A stretch of DNA of 22,910 nt from a virus. The notes under the pieces are model-generated. The model was not told the origin of the DNA. It made no database searches and saw only the letters and a program-made list of their open reading frames with translations. Both the position numbers and the translations under genes were made by a program. This document shows, one piece after another, positions 7,889-15,539 of this stretch; position 1 is the first letter of the stretch, and the number at the start of each line of letters is the position of its first letter. The DNA is taken from IMG/VR virus record IMGVR_UViG_3300049810_000308, positions 1 through 22,910 of that record. The stretch is one strand, 5' to 3'.

Positions 7889-9978
7889 TACATTGGCCCC
7901 GCTAATGCTCTACCAAGTTCTCGAACTGGCTTTTCTTTAAGAGCCAAATCTTGTCTAGCAATTTCTCTTTGCTCTGCCTCCTCAGCAAACCTTCTTCTTC
8001 GCTGTAAAACAGTCTTAGCTTCTATCGCATTAATATCAATAGTTACAAAATTACCAAGCGAATCCATACGAGGCTGACCCTGTGAGTCAACAAAAGTCCA
8101 TCTGCCATACTCTCTATCATTGGTAGGGTCTGCTTTTAAAAATGTATCTCTTCCTAGATTAAATTTTTCAATCCCCATTGAAGCATCATTCATTTTTTCA
8201 ATTATACTAGCCGCATGTAATTCAAACTGAATTAACTGATACCCATCATAGTATTGATTAGGCGTATACGCTTGTTGTGCATATCCGCCATCAGGAACAT
8301 AGCTAAGACTGTATTCCTTGTAATAGGTAGAATATATATTATCCATGGTGGCATTGGCTTTTGCCACACTTGTTCCATGAACTGCGTTAGCATAAATAGC
8401 ACCATATCTTTCTATAAAGTCTGGATTGTATTTATCTTGCTTGTACAAAGCAGTTTTAGCTAATCCAACAGGAGATTTTCCTGTGTAGTCATCGCTTGCA
8501 GTTATGTAATCTTTAGCCGCAAGTTTCCGACCAACCATATTTACTTCTTGAACACCACCCGCAAGAACTCTGATAGCTTTAAATTTATCTTCATCAGATG
8601 GATATGTTTCATCTATTGCAAGAACACTTTCAATAAAATAAAGATTTTCTGCTTCTAACCCTAAATCTCCTACAGGAACCCCATCAACTGACAGCATTGA
8701 ATCTTTAGCAATTCTAGCCATTCCAATAATCAATGGAATGTTTTGAGGGCTTTCAACATTCTCTTGAAAAAAATCTAATGTATTTTTGACAACAGAAGGA
8801 ATTGCTCTACTGCTAGTAATTATATCTGCCATCTCAGGATTGTTTTGATAGGCCTGAAGAAATTCATATGGATTATTTGGTGCAATATTAAATTGTTGTT
8901 CAAGAGCAAACTGAGTTGCTTTTTGATTTTTTACTCCAGACTTACCGCTACCAAACAAAGAGGCTAATTCTTGCTGTTCTCTTCGCGCAACCTCTTCTTT
9001 TGACAAGTTAGTGTCTGAACTGCTTAAACGAGAAAAGACAGCATTGCGAGTTTGTTGATCAGATAAAATCCCACCGGGAGCCATTAATGCCGCAATCTCA
9101 GGCACAAACTCCATGCTTCTGGTGGGTGTACCACCAATAGAAATTTCTGAAAGAAGAATAGCCCTTTGCTCTCTTGAAAGACCTAAAAAGCCAGAGTTGT
9201 TAAGAATACCCAAAGCATAGCTAGATCTTAAGGCATCACGAAGTTCACCTTGTTTTCTAACAGAAATCGCAGATGTTTGAGTAAGCTCATCAATTTCAGC
9301 AGATAATCTAAGATAATCTTCTCTAGTAACAAGCTCTCCTGCATCGCCAGCTTTAACTTGTAACTCACCAATCTTTTTTTGAATCTGTTGTTCTAGTTTA
9401 TATGCATTAGCATTTTCAGCTTTTTCAGAGTTCAGAACTCTAATGTTATTAATATGCTTTGATTGAGAAAGAGTGGCCTGATCTCTGAATTGTTGAGCAG
9501 AACGCAAGCCGCCAGCTTTTTCAATCTGCTGTGCTGTTTGTTCTACAAATGTAGAAACATCTTTAGCAAACAAACTCTCTTCATCAACACTGTTAGCATA
9601 CTTAGCTCTTGCTTGAACCATGTGTTCGTCTAGTCTGCGCGAACTATCTACGGCATAACGCTTTTGCAAAATGCCATTTACTTGATCTTTAGTTTTACCA
9701 CTAAGATATTTGGGCATTTTGTGGGAGCCGGGGCTTCCATCTGGGTTAGTCATGCTGACTGTTTCTGCCCACTCACTAAACTTGCGTTGCTCGTAGTCTT
9801 GCTGAAGCTCCATGCCAGCTTGCATAAATTGAGAAGCAGTATTGAATGTTGCGTTAGAAAGTGTGCGTGACGCATTTGCAAGTTGCTGTGCGGCCTGAAC
9901 TTCACCCGCATCTGTACGCGCAACACCAACAGGTCTGTTAATGAATGATTGTCTTTTAGGTACTCTAATCTCAGCCAT
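7888..9978 (-). CDS. Internal virion protein, T7 gp15-like by position
   Basis: A 696-residue protein close in size to T7 gp15 (747 residues). Its ATG at 9978 and its TAA at 7888-7890 each overlap the neighbouring gene by one base. The first residues, MAEIRVPKRQSFINRPVGVA, form a basic start. Long, mostly helical, Gln/Glu/Ala-rich sequence follows (LQQDYEQRKFSEWAETV; KLEQQIQKKIGELQV; AEEAEQREIARQDLALKEK near the end). There is no membrane segment or enzymatic motif that I can see. In T7-like virions gp15 is part of the inner core, is ejected with DNA and joins gp16 in the periplasmic tube. The assignment depends on order, size and helical character rather than on a diagnostic motif. Confidence 0.85.
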   Translation of the reverse strand: MAEIRVPKRQSFINRPVGVARTDAGEVQAAQQLANASRTLSNATFNTASQFMQAGMELQQDYEQRKFSEWAETVSMTNPDGSPGSHKMPKYLSGKTKDQVNGILQKRYAVDSSRRLDEHMVQARAKYANSVDEESLFAKDVSTFVEQTAQQIEKAGGLRSAQQFRDQATLSQSKHINNIRVLNSEKAENANAYKLEQQIQKKIGELQVKAGDAGELVTREDYLRLSAEIDELTQTSAISVRKQGELRDALRSSYALGILNNSGFLGLSREQRAILLSEISIGGTPTRSMEFVPEIAALMAPGGILSDQQTRNAVFSRLSSSDTNLSKEEVARREQQELASLFGSGKSGVKNQKATQFALEQQFNIAPNNPYEFLQAYQNNPEMADIITSSRAIPSVVKNTLDFFQENVESPQNIPLIIGMARIAKDSMLSVDGVPVGDLGLEAENLYFIESVLAIDETYPSDEDKFKAIRVLAGGVQEVNMVGRKLAAKDYITASDDYTGKSPVGLAKTALYKQDKYNPDFIERYGAIYANAVHGTSVAKANATMDNIYSTYYKEYSLSYVPDGGYAQQAYTPNQYYDGYQLIQFELHAASIIEKMNDASMGIEKFNLGRDTFLKADPTNDREYGRWTFVDSQGQPRMDSLGNFVTIDINAIEAKTVLQRRRRFAEEAEQREIARQDLALKEKPVRELGRALAGPM

Positions 9979-10484
9979 TATTCATTTATCCTAAACAGTG
10001 AGGCCGCAGTTCCAAGAGCCTGTGCATACACTTGCTTTCTGCCCAGCTTGGCTTGTTGCATCCCAGCTTCAGCCGCAACAATACCAGCACGAGATAGTGT
10101 CTCTGCTTCTGTAAGAGTTTTGGCAGTTTCACGAGCCGCTTGTAAGGTTATTCTTGATGACTGTTCAGCCGCATCTTCAACAACACGCTTACTAATAGCA
10201 TCAAGCGTATTGTCAGTCATATTCATATATCCGGCAGTTGCTCCTGCAACAGCCATCCAGTTACCCAGTTCACGAACAATATCAACGTGCTGTTGACTTG
10301 CCGCCAGTTTAATATCAGGAATGGTGTTGCGAAACTGCTGTGCTTGTCTAGCACTTTGCACAGACTGAGCAACAGCGACTTGTTGCTGTGCCGCAACAGA
10401 CTTCATGCCAGCCGTTGCGCTTACATAGCCAGCCGCCCCAGTAAGAGTTGCCTCACCCAAAAGATCCCAACGAAAATCCGACAT
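9978..10484 (-). CDS. Internal virion protein, T7 gp14-like by position
   Basis: A 168-residue protein (T7 gp14 has 196). ATG at 10484 and TAA at 9978-9980 each share one base with the adjacent genes. The sequence alternates small hydrophobic stretches (LTGAAGYVSATAGM near residue 13; NWMAVAGATAGYM near residue 76) with Ala/Gln-rich helices (AAQQQVAVAQSVQSARQAQQ and ITLQAARETAKTLTEAETL). Members of this group are small core proteins that insert in the outer membrane during ejection. The place between tail tubular protein B and the gp15-like gene supports this. No other function is suggested by the sequence. Confidence 0.85.
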   Translation of the reverse strand: MSDFRWDLLGEATLTGAAGYVSATAGMKSVAAQQQVAVAQSVQSARQAQQFRNTIPDIKLAASQQHVDIVRELGNWMAVAGATAGYMNMTDNTLDAISKRVVEDAAEQSSRITLQAARETAKTLTEAETLSRAGIVAAEAGMQQAKLGRKQVYAQALGTAASLFRINE

Positions 10485-12712
10485 TATACAATCACCTCAA
10501 TAACCATCCCGTTAATCTGGAGATCAAACGGAACATCTTGGGATATTGTTAGTTTTGGATCCTGACTATACCCCAACAATCTAAACTCTTTTCTCCCATT
10601 GAACTTGGTTCGTGCAAGAGAAAAATCATCAGTAACAGATCTTATAACAAGATCCTTGCCATTTACAGATACAGAAAGTGTATCAACTAAATCAAGAGTA
10701 ACCATCACAATATGGCGTGGGTCACTGGTCATAACACCAGTTGCAATGTTAGCGTCAATAGGCAGGGTCACAAGTTCAATATCAAACTGATAGCCTATAT
10801 ATGCAGTAGATACAGACTTAACAGCAGACACATCTACCTGACCACCAGACACAGTATATTCTCCAAGATAGTCTGTGCCACTTACAACCTTCACAGTTGC
10901 GCCATTTGCAAACTCACCAGATACAGTAAAGACACCATTAGACCCGGAATACTCCTTGGAGTAATCCATCGGAATACCCTCAAGAACTTCTTCCAGATAG
11001 TAAGCATTGGAGCCAGAGCCATTGTCTCTTTGTACAGCTACAAACAAACGCTGACCGACAGTGCAGATGCTATGGAACTTGCCGCTAGTTGACCATTGCG
11101 CCCAGCCAGCCTTACGCTCTGACCTCAGTGAGTAAAACGTACTAAGCGTTCCATCTGGATTCACAAAGTAAATGTAACTTTCTGGTCTGTTAAACCCACC
11201 CTGCACAACAGTTGCCTGAGTTGGGTTCTTTACAAGATGTGGTGCAGTCACAGCAATGTTGCTGGTGTTGTAAGCAAGTTCAGCATCATTATAGAGATAT
11301 GAACCTACCATCCTACCATTTGCTTGCAGATATATGGTGGTTCCATCAAACGCTTGAGGCTTGAGATCTGCCGCACCAAAAGCTGTCTGACGCTTTACCT
11401 GTGCATTAGTTGGTGTAATCGGACGCTCTGTCAAAGCAGGAACATACGCCTCTGAAGACGTTCCGAATACTTGCAAGTCACGATTAGAGACTAGATGCTT
11501 AACCTGACTAAACGCACCAAAGCCACCATTGATTTCAATGCCATCATTATCTCGTGCATCATTCAAAGCAAAGTTAAAGTAGTCAGCAGACTTGGATGCC
11601 CAAAGAAAGTCTGGCTGAGAAGGTGTGCCACCAAACCACAGTCTATTTTCGTGGAATGTTACCGCTTGAGGGAATCCTCGTACAGTTGAGTAACTTTGTT
11701 CTTGAAAGTCTGTAGTCGCTCCGGTGCTTGCGACACGAGGCGATCCACCACCAATCTCACTTGAATTGGCAGTTGCACCCGCCGTAATCTCGTAAGTATT
11801 GTCATCAATAATTTCAGCAATCGTCCGACTACCATTAATAGAGTTTGCATTAATACCGCCAACAGTATCAGCACGATCAATAGTAACAGTGGCACTTGCC
11901 GATAGGCCGTGATTAGGATGTGTGACAACCACTCTATTACTGCCATTGACCGTGTGGAGAGCATCAATAGATAGTTGCTTTCTAATCGTTCCATATACTG
12001 TAGCCGTAACCACTGTAGAACTTGTGAAGGCTGTAATTTCGCAATGGGTGTCATGTATTTTAATATACGATCCAACATGGTCACTCGTAAAATATGCAGA
12101 ACTTGTTGTTAGTGTAACGCCAGTTCCACTTGTTGCAGAGGGTGTAATAGTAACGCCATTACCTTGAAAATCATAATAAGGCTGACCAACTTTTGTGTTA
12201 CCAGCAAAGGTATCAAACTCAAAGTTTTCTACCTGAAAGGTAGTCAGTCCAGTTCTTACAATAACTCGTGGTGCAAACTGAGAGTGACACACAAACATAA
12301 AGTCACCATTAGTTGCATAAGAAAACTGCTCAAGACGCGCTGTTGTCCAAGGCAGGGCGGCAGAGTTTACATCCTGAGTAATCGTTTGGATGCTAGTTAC
12401 CGCACCAGTAGTAGGGTTAATTTGGAATACTTCTAATCTAGCGTTGCTAAATGCAAAGATATACCTTTCGTCATCAGAAAAAACAAAAGGCTCAAGGCGC
12501 AACTCAAACCTACCTGTAGATACAGCAGGACTGCTAAATGCCGCAATCCGGCTCGTGCCGGGGCGTTTCTTCAGACCACCCTCAGTAAGAATGGAAAGAT
12601 TCTTAATTGTGCTAGCACCAGCTTTGTATACTTCAGTATCTACACGGGAGGTAAACGAGGGACTCAGTTCGCCAAACTCAAAGCTGTTGATAGGAATCTT
12701 TATCCTTTGCAT
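10484..12712 (-). CDS. Tail tubular protein B (nozzle), T7 gp12-like
   Basis: A 742-residue protein (T7 gp12 has 794). ATG at 12712 shares one base with the TGA of tail tubular protein A (TGATG). The N-terminus carries the family-typical stretch INSFEFGELSPSFTSRVDTE followed by YKAGASTIKNLSILTEGGLKKRPGT. The rest is mostly beta-rich, with Ser/Thr/Val/Gly strands, a motif FPQAVTFHENRLWFGGTPSQ near the middle and VNPDGTLSTFYSLRSERKAGW further on, both common in marine podovirus nozzle proteins. In the virion six copies form the nozzle below the gp11 ring and carry the fibres. Confidence is high because gp11-like, gp12-like and core genes appear in the canonical order. Confidence 0.93.
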   Translation of the reverse strand: MQRIKIPINSFEFGELSPSFTSRVDTEVYKAGASTIKNLSILTEGGLKKRPGTSRIAAFSSPAVSTGRFELRLEPFVFSDDERYIFAFSNARLEVFQINPTTGAVTSIQTITQDVNSAALPWTTARLEQFSYATNGDFMFVCHSQFAPRVIVRTGLTTFQVENFEFDTFAGNTKVGQPYYDFQGNGVTITPSATSGTGVTLTTSSAYFTSDHVGSYIKIHDTHCEITAFTSSTVVTATVYGTIRKQLSIDALHTVNGSNRVVVTHPNHGLSASATVTIDRADTVGGINANSINGSRTIAEIIDDNTYEITAGATANSSEIGGGSPRVASTGATTDFQEQSYSTVRGFPQAVTFHENRLWFGGTPSQPDFLWASKSADYFNFALNDARDNDGIEINGGFGAFSQVKHLVSNRDLQVFGTSSEAYVPALTERPITPTNAQVKRQTAFGAADLKPQAFDGTTIYLQANGRMVGSYLYNDAELAYNTSNIAVTAPHLVKNPTQATVVQGGFNRPESYIYFVNPDGTLSTFYSLRSERKAGWAQWSTSGKFHSICTVGQRLFVAVQRDNGSGSNAYYLEEVLEGIPMDYSKEYSGSNGVFTVSGEFANGATVKVVSGTDYLGEYTVSGGQVDVSAVKSVSTAYIGYQFDIELVTLPIDANIATGVMTSDPRHIVMVTLDLVDTLSVSVNGKDLVIRSVTDDFSLARTKFNGRKEFRLLGYSQDPKLTISQDVPFDLQINGMVIEVIV

Positions 12713-13299
12713 CAGCTTCTCCTTTCAGCAGTAAACCTCGATGTTGCAAGTTTGCGAGAAGTCTGTTGCTGACTATCAAGTGACCTTGCTTTACGCATGG
12801 CAACTTCATACTTGCTTTCCATAAGTTGTATTAGATTTGGATCTCGTGCAATGCTTCCGGCAAATACAGAAGCCATTGCGTACTCTACCGCAATCGTAAA
12901 GTAAGAAGGCCAGTCAATCTCAAGTGCGCGATATGTATAATCAGCAATCACAACCTGACCAGAACTAATATCAGAAAATACTTTGTCACCATAAACCTGA
13001 TATTCAAAGATTATATCACTTACAGTGAGAGCGTGGAGCATAAGCAAATCGCTTGGAAGCTGGTGCGCTATATCATAACGACCACTAGGAGCGTTGGTAA
13101 GTTCGCTCAGTTGCTTTTGCTCAGTTGCAAATCTCCAGCGAGAAGAGCAAAGGTTTGTACGAGCAATATCCTCATACATATTTACAGCAACCAGTGACTC
13201 AGTAGTACCATCATCAAATGAGGTAATAGGCTCTGCCCCGATTAGGATCAAAGCCCTTGCACAAATATCAATAGCTGAGTTCGATGCTGTAGATGCCAT
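12712..13299 (-). CDS. Tail tubular protein A (gatekeeper), T7 gp11-like
   Basis: A 195-residue protein matching T7 gp11 in size (196). The N-terminus reads SNSAIDICARALILIGAEPI then SFDDGTTESLVAVNMYEDI and CSSRWRFATEQKQL, the usual opening of this adaptor family. It forms a dodecameric ring between the portal and the nozzle. ATG at 13299 has no Shine-Dalgarno in the nine bases before it. Those bases directly follow a strong hairpin (13309-13330), and an AAGGA lies on the far side of that hairpin. The stop overlaps the start of tail tubular protein B by one base. Spacing to the previous gene is 38 nt, unusually wide for this tightly packed operon. Confidence 0.93.
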   Translation of the reverse strand: MASTASNSAIDICARALILIGAEPITSFDDGTTESLVAVNMYEDIARTNLCSSRWRFATEQKQLSELTNAPSGRYDIAHQLPSDLLMLHALTVSDIIFEYQVYGDKVFSDISSGQVVIADYTYRALEIDWPSYFTIAVEYAMASVFAGSIARDPNLIQLMESKYEVAMRKARSLDSQQQTSRKLATSRFTAERRS

Positions 13300-13308
13300 A
13301 ATAGGTCA

Positions 13309-13336
13309 GAGGGGGGATTGCTCCCCCCTCATCCTT
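13309..13336 (-). promoter_or_regulatory. GCAA-capped hairpin with flanking Shine-Dalgarno before tail tubular protein A
   Basis: On the transcribed strand GAGGGGGGA (13330-13322) pairs perfectly with TCCCCCCTC (13317-13309) around the loop GCAA (13321-13318), a GNRA tetraloop. AAGGA (13336-13332) lies immediately 5' of the stem. The start codon at 13299 lies nine bases 3' of it. Linear spacing from AAGGA to ATG is 32 nt, which is too far; with the stem folded it is about 10 nt. There is no T tract after the stem on either strand, so an intrinsic terminator is unlikely. The place between capsid and tail genes is also that of the T7 Tphi terminator. Structure is directly readable; function is inferred. 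Confidence 0.65.
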
Positions 13337-13337
13337 A

Positions 13338-13607
13338 TTAGTCACTGTCTGTCGCGGTTACAGTCAGACCATCAACTACGTCAATAGCTGATGCCGTTAC
13401 TGAGTTTGCGTAAGTCAGTGTCACAGCAGGTGTACCACCTGTTGAAGTTACAGCAACGATTACATCATTTGCACCGATCATGCCTACTGCATCATTAAAA
13501 TAATTTGCAGTATTTACAGTAGCAATAGTATCAGTGGTTGTGTAGTGCCACAGGTTTACACCTGAAGCTGATGCAAGGTTGGTAAGTCCAGAAGAAGCGT
13601 ATGCCAT
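13338..13607 (-). CDS. Small protein after the capsid gene, probable head accessory or decoration protein
   Basis: An 89-residue acidic, Thr/Ala/Val-rich protein with ATG at 13607 and AGGGGA about 8 nt upstream, starting 11 nt after the capsid stop. It contains SGVNLWHYTTTDTIATVNTA and YFNDAVGMIGANDVIVAV, then STGGTP and an acidic end TVTATDSD. I remember close relatives directly next to capsid genes in many marine phages, where they are left as hypothetical or described as decoration-like. The strand-rich pattern is compatible with a small beta domain, and a strong ribosome site suggests high expression. No catalytic residues are apparent. A tail or fibre role cannot be excluded. Confidence 0.85.
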   Translation of the reverse strand: MAYASSGLTNLASASGVNLWHYTTTDTIATVNTANYFNDAVGMIGANDVIVAVTSTGGTPAVTLTYANSVTASAIDVVDGLTVTATDSD

Positions 13608-13618
13608 AATCAGTCCCC

Positions 13619-14431
13619 TTAGTTATTGTCAAGAACTTCATAGACACCATTGTCATCAATAACAATAGCACCCATGGACATGTGAGCAGTTACCAGATGG
13701 GCTACTTTCTGTGGAACATAGTTCACTTCAGTAGATACATCTGAACCAACAGCAAGACCAACAGCAGAGGTGTGATAAGCAAAAGACTTACCAGCAGATA
13801 CGGCTGAAGTTGAGAATACCTTGAAGCCAAGGAATTCTTTCATGGTCATGCCACCAGCAAACGGAAGATTCTGCTCACCTACAAAGTCGCTAGAAGCAAA
13901 CTCTGTAATGTTAAACAGATCAGCGTAACCCTTCGAGTTCATCGCAAGGTAACGTCCACCGTCCTCTGGAATGTCAGCACCGCCAAAGGTTTCAAAGAGT
14001 GACAACAGGTCAGCTTTTTCAAGAGCCGAGCTTGTGTCGTGGATTTGTGTGCTGTTAGCACCAGCATCCATAGCAGTAATCAACAACTCGTCAGTCTTAC
14101 GACCCAGAGCATATGCCGCCGATTGAGCAACAGCTTGACGCTCATCAATGTTTGTTTTGAGTTCGTCAAGTTTGTCGATGTATTCGGGAGCAAAATGATC
14201 CGTCAGAGTTGCGGTTACATTTGTATGTACAAGCTCCATGCTTGTTACATCACCGTTCCGAGATTTGGTGTTGGCAACGCCTTTACCAATTTTCTGGAAA
14301 CGAGCAGTTGAACCAGTGACATTGGTTGCTTGGCGCACAGTGTTACGAAGTTTAGACCCCATACGCTGATAAGCAAGATGCACTTCAGTTTCAAACTGCG
14401 TAATAAAGGCTTGGTCAATAGTATTAGCCAT
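13619..14431 (-). CDS. Major capsid protein
   Basis: A 270-residue protein with ATG at 14431 and AAGGA about 10 nt upstream. It starts ANTIDQAFITQFETEVHLAY and continues QRMGSKLRNTVRQATNV, GSTARFQKIGKG, LTDHFAPEYIDKLDELKT and ERQAVAQSAAYALGRKTDEL. These features are familiar from marine podovirus capsid proteins with the HK97 fold. The C-terminal part has GRYLAMNSKGYADLF and a closing VTAHMSMGAIVIDDNGVYEV. It is shorter than T7 gp10A (345 residues). It follows the scaffold gene after a 141-nt gap, the widest inside the operon's structural part. No second, frameshifted form is evident at its 3' end. It should be the most abundant virion protein. Confidence 0.92.
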   Translation of the reverse strand: MANTIDQAFITQFETEVHLAYQRMGSKLRNTVRQATNVTGSTARFQKIGKGVANTKSRNGDVTSMELVHTNVTATLTDHFAPEYIDKLDELKTNIDERQAVAQSAAYALGRKTDELLITAMDAGANSTQIHDTSSALEKADLLSLFETFGGADIPEDGGRYLAMNSKGYADLFNITEFASSDFVGEQNLPFAGGMTMKEFLGFKVFSTSAVSAGKSFAYHTSAVGLAVGSDVSTEVNYVPQKVAHLVTAHMSMGAIVIDDNGVYEVLDNN

Positions 14432-14542
14432 CTTTACAGTCCTTAAAAAAGTTACAATTACAGTTCAGGATTGGTTGTCCGTCATCGCCTCATCTAGTTA
14501 TCCCAAGGGGGCTATCAGCTACATACGGGCCTATCACAAGAG

Positions 14543-14571
14543 ATAATGCCTGATTAGTTGCATTTTTGCAA
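14543..14571 (-). promoter_or_regulatory. Possible sigma70-like promoter before the capsid gene
   Basis: On the minus strand TTGCAA (14571-14566) and CATTAT (14548-14543) are separated by exactly 17 nt, each matching four of six consensus bases. The upstream part overlaps a short stem GTTGCA/TGCAAC with an AAAA-type loop (14572-14557) that begins directly after the scaffold stop codon. The rest of the 141-nt gap (14432-14572) holds no gene and, towards its 3' end, the capsid Shine-Dalgarno. A dedicated promoter or processing site would fit the need for excess capsid protein, but the match is weak. Confidence 0.25.
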
Positions 14572-14572
14572 C

Positions 14573-15292
14573 CTATTTGAATAGCTTTCTAAACCCTTCA
14601 TCCACTTCTTTAATGAAGGCAGGATCACGCTGGGTTGGATTCCAATATCTCGGATCCTTCATCATTGTGTTCAAATCATCCTGTGAAAGACGAGATGGGC
14701 TGACAGCATCACTGGATATAGGTGTTTCATTCAAAGCGTTCATCACTGTTTCTAGCAGAATAACACCATCACCAGTTTGTCCAATACGCATGATTTCTGA
14801 CCCTAGATTTTCAGGAAAAAACTTCTGCGCCCACAGACCAACAGCCTCAATACGGGCATTGGCGTTTTCGCCTAGCTTTTTACTTTCCTCTTCAATGTCC
14901 GGGCCAGAAGGAACCATATTAATAATATCCTGAAGACCAGTCTCAAACTCTTCCTGATTAAAACCGTTCTTATGGGCAAACTCCCCATACTTCTCCAAAA
15001 ACTCATAACTAAGTTCCTCGCCTTCTGCCATATATTCTTCAGGAACTTTGTACTCACCAGCCGCTTGAGGCACACCCTCAGTTGCGGCAGTCTCCAGTTC
15101 CTCAATAATAGAAGTGCGTAAGTCTTCCTCGCTTTTACCCAGCTTGCTTTCCAAAGAAGAGTAAGAATTAACCAGATCCTCTGGTGTGTTAAACTTTTCT
15201 GGAAGCCACTCTGGACGTTCTACAGCTACGGCTTCAGGTGTTTCTGCTACTGCTTCAGCAGGAGCTTCCGCATTATCTGTTGCTTCACTCAT
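14573..15292 (-). CDS. Capsid assembly scaffolding protein, T7 gp9-like
   Basis: A 239-residue very acidic protein. The first 25 residues are Ala/Glu/Pro/Val-rich and disordered, followed by ERPEWLPEKFNTPEDLVNSY and SSLESKLGKSEEDL, a hallmark of podovirus scaffolds. A helical middle follows (LSYEFLEKYGEFAHKNGFNQ). The end reads LNTMMKDPRYWNPTQRDPAF, then a basic tip FRKLFK; scaffolds of this type contact the capsid shell with a basic C-terminus. ATG at 15292 overlaps the upstream stop by 8 nt (ATGAGTGA). The place between portal and capsid is that of T7 gene 9. The protein should be lost from the mature head. Confidence 0.92.
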   Translation of the reverse strand: MSEATDNAEAPAEAVAETPEAVAVERPEWLPEKFNTPEDLVNSYSSLESKLGKSEEDLRTSIIEELETAATEGVPQAAGEYKVPEEYMAEGEELSYEFLEKYGEFAHKNGFNQEEFETGLQDIINMVPSGPDIEEESKKLGENANARIEAVGLWAQKFFPENLGSEIMRIGQTGDGVILLETVMNALNETPISSDAVSPSRLSQDDLNTMMKDPRYWNPTQRDPAFIKEVDEGFRKLFK

Positions 15293-15539
15293 TAGATTTT
15301 ACCTTTTCTGCATGTTTGATGCGCCTCTCAATGAGGCCAACTAAATAACGCTGACCCTCAAGATGTCTGAGTTCAGCGTCACTAATGTTCGGCCCACTCA
15401 CAGCTTCAATGGTTATTGAGCGAAAGTAAGACAGAACTTCTTTGCCAAGATCGTCCGTAAACAATGCTTGAATATTTTGAGATATCTTTTCATCTACCGC
15501 TTTAGGGCGCGGAAACCCATCAATAGATATGTTTGACAT
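15285..15539 (-). CDS. Bbp19-like small protein between portal and scaffold
   Basis: An 84-residue protein with ATG at 15539 directly after the portal stop (TAA then ATG). It contains DDLGKEVLSYFRSITIEAVS and SDAELRHLEGQRYLVGLIER. That is the pattern of the small Bbp19-type phage proteins (named after Bordetella phage BPP-1), where a G-x-x-x-L helix is followed by an E-G-Q-R helix. The family's function is unknown; members lie among head genes of podoviruses. The gene overlaps the scaffold start by 8 nt, so the three genes portal, this one and scaffold are probably translated in step. Family membership is from memory of the motif. Confidence 0.85.
   Translation of the reverse strand: MSNISIDGFPRPKAVDEKISQNIQALFTDDLGKEVLSYFRSITIEAVSGPNISDAELRHLEGQRYLVGLIERRIKHAEKVKSNE

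Noticed and set aside
13309-13330. Hairpin before tail tubular protein A read as an intrinsic terminator
   Set aside because: Neither strand has a T tract after the stem, and the next gene starts nine bases later; a translational role fits better.
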